Shown here piece after piece: positions 45,901 through 57,900 of a DNA stretch of 64,000 nucleotides. Below the pieces are notes generated by a model, which was not told where the DNA came from, made no database searches, and was given only the letters and a program-made list of their open reading frames with translations. Position 1 is the first letter of the stretch. Each line of letters opens with the position of its first letter. The translations under genes and the position numbers were made by a program. Source of the DNA: Haematobia irritans (taxonomy: Eukaryota; Arthropoda; Insecta; Diptera; Muscidae); contig NC_134400.1 in NCBI RefSeq assembly GCF_050003625.1, positions 42,766,557 through 42,830,556 of the forward strand, in the 5' to 3' direction.

Positions 45901-48900
45901 GAAAAAGCGTATAAAATATTGTTTTCATGACGCTTTGATACGATCGATACACCGTAGAATGATGTTATCATTTTGGGGTTGTAACAACGTTTTTTTCCAC
46001 CGTGTATCAACCGTCTACAATGCTTTTACAACGCTTTTCCGATGGTTTTTTATACCCTCCATCATAGGATGGGTGTATATTAACTTTGTCATTCCGTTTG
46101 TAACACATCGAAATATTGCTCTAAGACCCCATAAAGTATATATATTCTGGGTCGTGGTGAAATTCTGAGTCGATCTAAGCATGTCCGTCCGTCCGTACGT
46201 CCGTCTGTTGAAATCACGCTAACTTCCGAACGAAACAAGCTATCGACTTGAAACTTGGCACAAGTAGTTGTTATCGATGTAGGTCGGATGGTATTGAAAA
46301 TGGGCCATATCGGTCCACTTTTACGTATAGCCCCCATATAAAAGGACCCTCAGATTTGGCTTGTGGAGCCTCTAACAGAAGCATATTTCATCCGATCCGG
46401 CTGAAATTTGGTACATGGTGTTGGTATATGGTCTCTAACAACCATCCAAAAATTGGTCCACATCGGTCCATAATTATATATAGCCCCCATATAAACCGAT
46501 CCCCAGATTTGGCTTGCGGAGCTTAAAAGAGAAGCAAATTTCATCCGATCCGGCTGAAATTTGGTACATGGCGTTGGTATATGGTCTCTAACAACCGTGC
46601 AAAAATTGGTCCACATCGGTCCATAATTATATATAGCCCCCATATAAACCGATCCCCAGATTTGGCTTGCGGAGCCTAAAAGAGAAGCAAATTTCATCCG
46701 ATCCGGCTGAAATTTGGTAGATGGTGTTGGTATATGGTCTCTAACAACCATGCAAAAATTGGTCCACATCGGTCCATAATTATATATAGCCCCCATGTAA
46801 ACCGATCCCCAGATTTGGCTTGCGGAGCCTCAAAGAGAAGAAAATTTCATCCGATCCGGCTGAAATTTGGTACATGATGTTGGTATATGGTCTCTAACAA
46901 CCATGCAAAAATTGGTCCACATCGGTTCATAATTATATATAGCCCCCATATAAACCGATCCCCAGATTTGGTTTGTGGAGCCTCTAAGAGAAGCATATTT
47001 CATCCGATCCGGCTGAAATTTGGTACATGGTGTTGGTATATGGTCTCTAACAATCATGCAAAAATTGGTCCACATCGGTCCATAATTATATATAACCCCC
47101 ATATAAACCGATCCCTAGATTTGGCTTGCGAAGTCTCCAAGAGAAGCAAATTTCATCCAAGCCGGTTGTAATTTGGAACATGGTGTTAGTATATGATCTT
47201 TAACAACCGTGCCAGAATTGGTCCATATCGGTCCATAATTATATATAGCCCCCATATAAAACGTTCTCCAGATTTGACCTCCGGAGCCTCTTGGAGGAGC
47301 AAAATTCATCCGATCCGGTTCAAATTAGGAACGTGGTGTTAGTATATGGTCGCTAACAACCATACCAAAATTGGTCCAATCACACAAAAATTGGTCCATA
47401 TCGGTTCATAATCATGGTTGCCACTAGAGCCAAAAATAATCTACCAAAATTTTATTTCTATAGAAAATTTTGTCAAAATGTTATTTCTATAGAAAATTTT
47501 GTCAAAATTTTATTTCTAGAGAAAATTTTGTTAAAATTTTATTCGGTTCATAATAAAATTTTCATCATTTTCAAAATTTTATTTCGATAGAAATTTTGTC
47601 AAAATTTTATTTCTATAGAAAATTTTGTTCAAATTTTATTCGGTTCATAATCATGGTTGCCACTCGAGAAAATTTTGTTAAAATTTTATTTCTGTAGAAA
47701 TTTTGGTCAAAATTTTCTTTCTATAGAATATTTTGTCAAAATTTTTATTTCTATAGAAAATTTTGTGAAAATTTTATTTCTATAGAAAATTTTGTTAAAA
47801 TTTAATTTCTGTAGAAAATTTTGTCAACATTTTATGTCTACTTTGTCAAACTGAATTATATACGTATTGGGTCGATCTTTATTGATTTAATATATACCAC
47901 GTATGGACTTACATACAATTTAGAAGATGGTGTTAGGAGGTTTTAAGATACCTTGCCATCGGCAAGCGTTACCGCAACTTAAGTAATTCGATTGTGGATG
48001 GCAGTGTTTAGAAGAAGTTTCTACGCAATCCATGATGGAGGGTACATAAGTTTCGGCCTGGCCGAACTTACGGCCGTATATACTTGTTTCTGACTGGGAA
48101 GCTATCATAAGGAGGCCAAAGCTATCGGTTGTATTGAAGCCGAAGCGAAGTCTTCAGTTTATTCCAGCTGCTACAATTACAACAAAAAATCGAATAGCCC
48201 AAAATTAATATAAAACAGAAAGTTTTGATTTTTTTTCAATTTTGAGAAAGAGAAATTTAGACTTCCTAAAATATGAAAAAGAGCAAAAGTCAACTATTTA
48301 AGTTGCTAAAATAGACTAACCGAAGTTCATTGATTGTAATCGATTATAAAATGTGTTCGAAATCGAATAAGAGGCTTTAGAAGTGTTTACTTTTCCTAGA
48401 TTTGTATCGGTGAGATGTAGACTTTCTAAAATATTAAAACGAACAAAAACACCTAACCTATGTGTTAAAATACACCAATAGAAGTTCGAAAATGCTTCAT
48501 CTCGATTATAAAATGTGTTCAATATCGTATAAGAGACTTTCGAGTTCGAAAAAACGAAAAAAATCGAAGGGACAAATTTAAAATAATCGAGTCGATGTTT
48601 TCTTCAGTAAAATATGTTAAATTACCAAAACCGATTTCCAATAGTAGGTACTGTCAATTTCAAAAACGATTATCGACTTTTAAATCTAATGATGTTTTGC
48701 AACTACATAAAAAAATTGACTTTTAACTTTTTCCAAATTGAAGCAATTTGAAACTTTCTAAAATATGAAAAAAATCGAAAAGTAGATTTTTGTCTACTAA
48801 AATATACTAATCCACCATTGTCCATGGTTTTGTTTAGTAAAATACTCTAATCGACTGTTGTTATTCTAAACGATTTTCGATAACAATTTTATAAAGTAAA

Positions 48901-51900
48901 CCGATAGCCTTAGCTATTAGTATAAAAAAACAATTAAATTAGTTTTGTCTCTGACTGTTGTTCTCTATTGACGTGCATTATGTCAACGGCGCCGCCAAAA
49001 ACTCTCTGCGCTAAGTGCTTTAATTCGCTACAATCTAAAAAATTCGTTACATGTAATATTTGTAAATTAAAATATCATTATTTTTGCTCTGACGTGGAAG
49101 ATTGTTCTGCACTAGATGCAACTAAAAAGCTAACAAATGTCGTTTTTAATTGTAATGGATGCATTGTTGCTGCGTCTGATATTGTTAATGCTGTGTCTTT
49201 ACTTTCGGCTGAGATTAGAGAGCTCAAGAGCATAATTGGCTCTCTCATAAGTTCTAATGTATATAAAAACGCTAATAATGCAAGTAATACATCTCATGTC
49301 TGTCCAAATACTGGTTTGACTACATCGTCGTGTGTGGATGCTTCTGAGACCGTTGTCCAAATGCAATCATATATCTCTTCGAATACACTTGAGTTGAATG
49401 ATGGAATTGTTAGTGTACAGAATTCTCACGTTAATGAGAACGAAGTTTTCGTTGATGCTGCTGCTGCTGTTGTGATGCCTGCTAAAGAGAATCGTTTGGT
49501 TTTGAATGCTACTCATTTATCTAATAACTCTTCGCCTTCCACCTCTCGCGTTGGTAAACCCACTGTTATCCAAGTATCAAGAGATGATGTAGATAACATA
49601 GCTACATATTCATCAGCAACATTAAATCCTACAGATAATCAAGTTGACAAATGGACAAATACAAATCGTAATAAAAAGCGTGTTAACAATGCTGTAATTG
49701 GTGAGCGTGATAGTAGCGATTTACAAGTTATCGTACGTAAAAAATGGGTCCATTTATCATCTTTTAAGTCATCGACTACTGAGCAAGATATTATTAATTA
49801 TGTGCAGAAGAATCTAAAGATTGAAGTCTCTCATATTGCTTGTTACAAATTAGTTAAAAAAGACGTAAATGTTTCTGAATTGAGGAGTATTAATTTTAAA
49901 CTTGGTATTTCCCCGGAATATTATGAAAGTATTAAAGAACCTGCGTTATGGCCAGCAAATGTACGAATTAGACCATTTGATTTTTTTCAAAATGTCCCAA
50001 ACATAAATCTAGCAAAGTAAATACTTACTCTAACTCAATTAGCATTTATTTTCAAAATGTATCTGGAATGCGAACGAAAGCTGATTCTTGTATTATGTTC
50101 TCATCGCAATCATCTTATAACGTTTTTGTATTGGTTGAAACGTGGCTCAACTCTGACTTCAGTGATGGTGAATTTTTTGATTTAAATCTCTATAGTATTT
50201 TCCGTAAGGATCGTGATGCATCCAGAACTGGTTTTACGCGTGGGGGAGGTGTTTTAATTGCGATTTCTAAAAGGTTTAAGTCTGTTCTAGTAGACCTTCC
50301 TAATAATGATACTATTTTGGATCAATTATGTGTACGCGTTGATGGTTTGAATGGCGCTTTCTTTATATTTGCGTCATATATTCCGCCTAACAGTGATTGC
50401 AATTTGTATGATTCGCATTTGTGTAATATTAATGAGATAGTTCCAAAGAACGATATGGATGGTTGTGTAATTCTGGGCGATTTTAATTTAAATAAATTAG
50501 TCTGGTCAGTTCTGGATGAATCTAAAGTTCTTTATGCTACTAATGTTAATGATGAGCATGAGATTAACTTTATAGATGCTATGTATAATCTTGATTTGGA
50601 ACAAATTAATTGTTATAATAATAGTCTTCTTAAAATCTTAGATTTAGTCTTTATTTCTAAGAATTTAAATTTTTCTATTGAGGAATGTCAACCCATTTAG
50701 TCCTAAGGGAATGCATCATGTACCATTAATATTAAAGTTAGATTTCCTTGTTTTCGAATCTGTTCGATGCCATGATATGATTAACTATGATTTCAATAGA
50801 TGTGATTTTATTTTAATCAATAAGTTAATTGCTGATATTGATTGGATAGCTATGTTTAAAGATAGATTACTGCATGAATGTTATAATATATTTCTGGATG
50901 TAATGCACACAATTTGTAGCAATAATATTCCTAAGATGAAGCCAATTTCGCCGAGACACCCGTGGTATACACCAGGATTAAAGAAGCTTAGAAATCTGAG
51001 AAATAAATATAGAAAGATGTTCATTTCTTCTAATTCGGCCGAAAGTAAACGAATGTTTGAATATTATTCAAGAGAGTTCGCTTTTCTAAATAAATTTCTA
51101 TACCGTCAGTATATTTTGGATTTTGAGAACAGAATTGGTTCTAATCCTAAGGCTTTTTGGCATTACATCAAGTCGAAGAAATCCAATAGTGATTATCCAT
51201 CGGTTATGTTTCTAGGAGATAGGAGAGCTAATCTGTCCAGTGAACAGGTTAATCTTTTTGCTGATTTTTTTAAGTCAAATTTCCATACTAGTAGTTTGAA
51301 TTCCTATTGTAGTATTGATAATGTTGATACCTTGAGTAATATTAATTTCTTTAAGGTATCAGAGCTTGATATTTTATCTTCGTTGGAGAAATTGAAAGAC
51401 TCTAGGAAGTCTGATGCTGATGGTATTGCAGCACACTTTCTGAAGTGTGTTGGTTCCACTGTTTGCTTTCCGCTAATGCTTATGCTTAATTTCTCTTTGG
51501 AGTGTGGATTGTTTTTGGATTGTTGGAAGTTAACTTCTATTACACCTATTTATAAGTCGGGACATAGGAATAATGTTTGTAATTATAGACCTATTTCTAA
51601 ATTGTCGAATATTTCAAAATTATTTGAATATGTTATTCACGATCATATATACCATTTTATTAATCCGTACATTAGCGTTGCTCAGCATGGTTTCATGACG
51701 AATCGCTCGACTGTAACTAATCTAGTTTCGTTTACGAGAACTTGTATTTCGTACTTTGAGGATGGTTACCAGGTGGATGCATTATACTTGGACTTTTGTA
51801 AGGCGTTTGATAAAGTATGCCATGAACTTCATTGATTGTAAGGTGGTTTAAGTCATATTTGAATGGAAGGCGATGTTATGTATCATTCAATGGAGTAAGC

Positions 51901-54900
51901 TCTTATTTATATGTTGCTACTTCGGGTGTTCCCCAAGGTAGTATTTTAGGGCCTTTACTTTTTATTTTATTTATTAATGACATAGGTAAATGTTTTCGTT
52001 TTGCTAAGTATTTGATCTACGCAGATGATATTAAGATATTTTTGAATGTATCATGTTTAGAGGACACGTTACTGCTTCAGGATGACTTGAATAGGCTTGC
52101 TGTTTGGTGTAGTGAGAATCATTTGCCGTTGAATGTTGAGAAGTGTTATTTTCTTCCTTATTGTCGGGGTAATATGCGCGTTTCTTCGAATTATTGCATT
52201 CATGATCAGTCTTTGAAAGTGATTGATAGGATCTTAGATCTAGGTGTTCATTTTGATAGTAAGCTAAATTTCAAATCCCATATTGATTATATCTTGCCTA
52301 AGGCATATTCTACTTTTGCATTTATTAAAAGGAATAGTAAGGATTTCATCAGTCCATATACCCGCAAGATTTTATATACTTCGTTTGTCAGATCAAAGTT
52401 GGAATATGCGTCAATGGTCTGGAACCCGTATACTGTTGGTATTTCTGATAGAGTTGAGAGATTGCAAAAGAAATTCATAAAGTTTGCACTAATAAGTCTT
52501 CGTTTTACTGAAACTCTTCCTGAGTATGAATCCAGATGTAGGCTCATACATTTGGAGACTTTGGCCAATAGGAGAAAGAAAGATTCATTATTATTTTTGT
52601 ATAAGTTAATTAATGGTTATATTGATTGCCCGCTTTTGCTTCGTGAAATTGGCTTCAATGTTCCTGCTAGGAGTTTAAGATTTTTCCAATACTTTCATGT
52701 ACCTATGCATAGGAATAATTATGCTTGCAATGAGCCTATTACAAGAGCTTTGAGAGAATTTAATTCAATAAATTTAAATTGTAATATTGATCTATCCGTT
52801 CCTTTAAAAGATTTTGATCAAATTCTGGATGTATTTTATTTTAGAAATTAGTACATTTTTAAGTAGAACATTTTAGAAGTATATATACAAATTAGAAATT
52901 AGCGAGTCTGTAAGGATTATATTGTGAATTATCCAAAGACTGAATAAATAAATAAATTTTCAAATGTGCTCAAAAATCGATTAATTTCAAAACTGGAGTT
53001 GTTTAGCAATGACCGTAAAGAAAAAAATTGAACTGTAAATTTTTCCCCAATAATAAACGTGGAAATTCCAAATTGTAGCATCAATGTTGAAACTTCCTAA
53101 ATATTAGAAAATAAAAAAAACGAAAAGTAGATGTTAAAAATACACTAATTCACTATCGATAATCAATTCACTTGAAATTAAATAGTCTCCTTTAAATTCA
53201 CCAACGATAAATTTAGCCTTTCTAAAATTTGAAAAAAGTTCGGAAATTGATGTTTTCGATACTAAAATCTATAATCGACTGTTGATATACTTATCGGTTT
53301 TCTAGAAAAAAAAATCAGGAAACTGATGTTTTGTTTACTAAAATACACATAAGTTTATCGATTTTCGATAATAATTTCAAAAAACCGAGCTGCTAATACT
53401 ATTTGTTTTATTTAATTTGTAATTATAAAAAATCCATTAAATTTTGTTCAAGAATCGATTATTGGGCTTTGAAATTGGTTTGCAATGACCGAAAAGATCG
53501 AAAGGCTCCTTGTTCAAATTTAAAACTAAAAAGTCAAATTGATTTTCCCCCAATATTAAACGTCTAAATTTTTTAATGAATCGTAAAGTTATTTTTTTAA
53601 TTCTGGTTTCAATCACTTTTCAGAACTGTCGATAATCTATTGTCCAAAATTAAAACTAAAAAATCGAATTGTTAATTTTCCCCCAATATAAATCGTGCAC
53701 ATTAAGACTCTAAATTTTTGAAAAAAAAAATCGTAACATTATTTTTTGATTCTGATTTCAATCACTTTTTAGAAATTACTAGTAATAGACTGTCGATAAT
53801 CTATTGGATTTTGATAATATAATGATATCGATAAATAGGTACACAGAAAAAAATTTCACGAAAAATTTTCCAATTAAAATTTTAATTGAGTTTTAAAAAA
53901 TATTCAATTAAAAATTTAATTGAATCAACAAATTTTTTAATTGAAACAAAAATCAATCACAAAAATTAATAGTATCAATTAATTTTTTAATTGGATCAAT
54001 TAATTTTTTAATTGACCTTCAATTAATTTTTTAATTGATACTATCATTTCTGTGATTGAAGACATTTCAATTAAAAAATTAATTGGATCAATTAATTTCG
54101 TGATTGAATCAGAAAATTTTTTTTTTTGTGTATGGTCAGATTTTATTTAGTTGTTAAAATTTCCAATACACAAAATGAACAGATACCTTTCAAAAAATGG
54201 ATAATGTTTGTGAGACGTTTAATACATTATCTCATAATATGGACAAAAATTGAAACGGTCATGGGTGCACGGATACCACAGTTGGTAGAATTCTGCCAAC
54301 AATTTAAAATTTAAAAAAATTGTTTCGTAGATTCGGAGAATTTTTCATGTTTTGGTACATTTTGCAAAATATTCCTGTTCAACACTAAGACGTACAAAAT
54401 TTTCTATAGATATAAAATTTTGACAAAATTTTCTATAGATATAAAATTTTGACAAAATTTTCTATAGAAATAAAATTTTGACAAAATTTTCTATAGAAAT
54501 AAAATTTTGACAAAAATTTCTATAGAAATAAAATTTTGACAAATTTTTCTATAGAAATAAAATTTTGACAAATTTTTCTATAGAAATAAAATTTTGACAA
54601 AATTTTCTATAGAAATAAAATTTTGACAAAATTTTCTATAGAAGCAAAATTTTGCAAAAATTTTCTATAGAAATAAAATTTTGTAAAAATTTTCTATAGG
54701 AATAAAATTTTGCTAAAATTTTCTATAGAAGCAAAATTTTGCAAAAAATTTCTATAGAAATAAAATTTTGCAAAAATTTTCTATAGAAATAAAATTTTGC
54801 AAAAACTTTCTATAGAAATAAAATTTTGCAAAAACTTTCTATAGAAATAAAATTTTGCAAAAACTTTCTATAGAAATAAAATTTTGCAAAATTTTTCTAT

Positions 54901-57900
54901 AGAAATAAAATTTTGCAAAAACTTTCTATAGAAATAAAATTTTGCAAAAACTTTCTGTAGAAATAAAATTTTGCAAAAATTTTTTATAGAAATAAAATTT
55001 TGTTGTTTTTTTATTGCAGCTTAAAACCATACATTGACTAAACTACAAGTGTAGCTTAACCAACAAGGAAAAGAATGTTTGTCAAATTTATTTGGGCAAA
55101 GCCCTATAGACTGCAAGATGGTTGGATGGACGCACGTTTCGGAATTACCACATTCCTCATCAGCATCCTCTACTTGCAGCAAAACTATCAACCAATTATC
55201 AGAATAAATTCAGGCAGTTTATTAAACCCAACAAAAACCACACTTGAACCCTCCGAAAAAAGGTTTTACATTGATAGCCGGCTTATGCCGAAATAAATTC
55301 GAAACAAACATATCTCTTTTCCTGAATTTATTCTGATAATTGGTTGATAGTTTTGCTGCAAGTAGAGGATGCTGATGAGGAATGTGGTAATTCCGAAACG
55401 TGCGTCCATCCAACCATCTTGCAGTCTATAGGGCTTTGCCCAAATAAATTTGACAAACATTCTTTTCCTCTGTTGGTTAAGCTACACTTGTAGTTTAGTC
55501 AATGTATGGTTTTAAGCTGCAATAAAAAAACAACAACAATGCTTAAAGAACAAAACCAACAATAACAAAACGAATAAAATTTTGCAAAAATTTTTTATAG
55601 AAATAAAATTTTGCAAAAATTTTCTATAGAATAACATTTTGCAAAAATTTTCTATAGAAATACAAGTTTGCAAAAATTTTTTATAGAAGTACAATTTGCA
55701 AAAATTTTCTATAGAAATAATTTTCTTAAAAATTTTCTATAAAAATGATATTTTGACAAAATTTTCTATAGAAATAAAATTTGTACAAAATTTTCTATAG
55801 AAATAAAATTTTGCAAAAATTTTCGATAGAAATAATATTTTGACAAAATTTTGTTTAGAAATAAAATTTTGACAAAATAAGATCTTTTCGTTTGGTAGTT
55901 TTTTGGTAAAATTTGCTCCAAATTTTGGTAGATTATTTTTGGCTCAAGTGGCAACCGTGCATGGGTGTCAATTTCTGATAGGTTTTACAGTATTTATATT
56001 ATGAATCTAATGAAAAACAATTAATTTTTAAATATATGGATAACCTTTTTTTTCTGTTTTAGTATCAGTGGTGGAAAATCCTGCTATATGTGCAACCATT
56101 ACCAATGTTGGTATATTATGTGAAAGTGAAAATAATACCGAAGACTCTTCCGGATCTCATGAGGATTCTGATGATTTTGTTTTAGTACCCAAAAATCTTC
56201 CAGAAGATCAAAATGTTATAGACTATGAAAAGAAGTAAGTTTAGCTTAAAACAATATTTTATAGATTTTTGTAATAAGTTTTGTGATTTTTAATTCCCTT
56301 CTTTTTAGGCATTCCAATAAACAAACTACTGCAACAGCCGGTCAAAATCAATCCAGTCCTACAAGACCTAGCACTTTACCAATTTCAGAACCAAAGCCAG
56401 TACCAGCACCAGTGCGTCGGTATTCTTCAAATAATACAGCGGCTACTGGTACATCACCAATCGATAAGAATCATGTACGTTATCGAGCCGATAATGAGCA
56501 GGTGTCTTCACCCAAACTTTCAGCTACAGCATCGGCAGCACAACAGATTCCCCGATCTCAGCCAATAAGTGTTAAGCAAAGGGCCGATCATCGCAAAAGC
56601 AGTGTCAGCAGTGATATTAATTCAATATCACCTCCAGCCGTACAATTTGCCATAGGTACACCACCCACTGGTCGGCATCGTTCTACATCCGGTGGCTCAT
56701 TATCGGAAACTCCACCACCCTCGGCCCCATGCACATGGCAAGTTAGCCCCGGTGGACAAACCCAATCGCCACTCAGACGTTCCGGACATAGTTCACCCGT
56801 GCTTCCATCCGCTCTAACAAAACTACCCACATTGGGTAGTCCCACATTGGTGGTGGCTCCTGGTTCCATGGGTTCACTGGGTTCTGGCAATGGTTCATCT
56901 TCGGAGAATAACAATCAACATCCTATGTTGGGTCCAAGGGCTTTTACGCTGCCCGAACTTGGGGCCACAGGTGGTCTACAGAGTCTTTTAGATACAAATG
57001 GCCCCGGTGGTCCTAGTGGTAATTCATCCGATGTCCATCATCACTTGCATGCATTCCATGCTCCCGAACTGTCCGAGGAAACTCTAATGGATCGTGAACA
57101 CAATGAAACTTTGTCAAAATTAAATTTTGTTTTGGCCCTTACCGATTGCATACAGGAAGTAGCCGATTCTCGATGTGCTCCCCTTTCGGCTCTAATGGCT
57201 ACAGCTTCCAATGAACAACCACAAATCCCACCGCATGCCCCGGAACATTGCAAGAGAGCCGAACGTTTAGTATTGTTGGTTAGAGCTTTACAACTCTTAT
57301 CGTCTGGCTTAAATTTAGCCTCACAACAATTGCGAAGTGGAAACTTGAAACCTTCCTCGAATGTCAAAAATGGTATGCATATATAACAAAAACATAACTC
57401 AATTAATTCCTGAGAACATTACTAATTATAGTTATTCTATGTTTTGTTGGTCACTTTAGCTTTGCTGACAATGAATTCAAAATATCGCAGCATTTTATTC
57501 GAATCGAAGAAATTAAATGGCACTGGTTTGCTACAGAAAGCCAATGCCTTTAATATAACCGCTGATAAAATTCTATACGATTATGCGTTAGATATGGTGA
57601 GTATGATAGTTTCTAATATACCAAATGCGGCCATTTGAATGAGGCAGACAGAGCCCTAAATTGCACTTAACCCATATTGACTTAAAGATTTAGTAGTGAT
57701 AACTTATGGAAGTTAGCTCAATAAAATACAAGTTGATCTGATAATTGTTTCTTATTCAAGTGGCTGTGGAGTTTAATTTTTCATAATCTCAAATAATTTT
57801 ACAGTTTTATTATGAATTTTGTTTCGTTTTTCTTTTCAGTGTCAAGCGGCAGCTCTGGATGAGCTATTAAGTAATACCAAAAATTGCTTTGAACGCTACA

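Larger units (their letters stand above)
44681..48098. mobile_element. TIR element (CCCAGTCAGAAA ends) enclosing copy A
   Basis: Left end CCCAGTCAGAAATTCCTGAT, right end TTTCTGACTGGG. The own interior (44693-46046) has repeated palindromes such as GTTGTAACAACG and ATCGATAC, and no coding sequence. Copy A is inserted right next to the right TIR. No clear target duplication beyond possible AA on each side. Confidence 0.65.
48946..52960 (+). mobile_element. Near full-length two-ORF non-LTR retrotransposon (CR1/Jockey-like)
   Basis: About 4 kb with ORF1 (PHD-like finger), ORF2 (endonuclease plus reverse transcriptase, no RNase H seen) and a 3' end GACTGAATAAATAAATAAAT. Both flanks belong to the same tandemly repeated DNA. 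The intact neighbour at about 53435-53465 aligns across the insertion point, so a short target duplication around TTTTG is likely. Located in the 12.9-kb Atg1 intron, same strand as Atg1. The clade is inferred from domain order only. Confidence 0.9.

Noticed and set aside
46350..47171. Long ORFs with [14 protein letters not shown] repeats on both strands
   Set aside because: They follow a 153-bp (51-codon) non-coding tandem unit of a dispersed repeat; the same text is found at 41604-42390 in the opposite orientation. Period divisible by three keeps frames open by chance.
55075..55460. Three ORFs with [16 protein letters not shown]
   Set aside because: The same inverted arm of the foldback read on both strands; no domain.
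56588..57367. Minus-strand ORFs opposite the Atg1 linker exon
   Set aside because: Antisense shadows of a long, less AT-rich coding exon.
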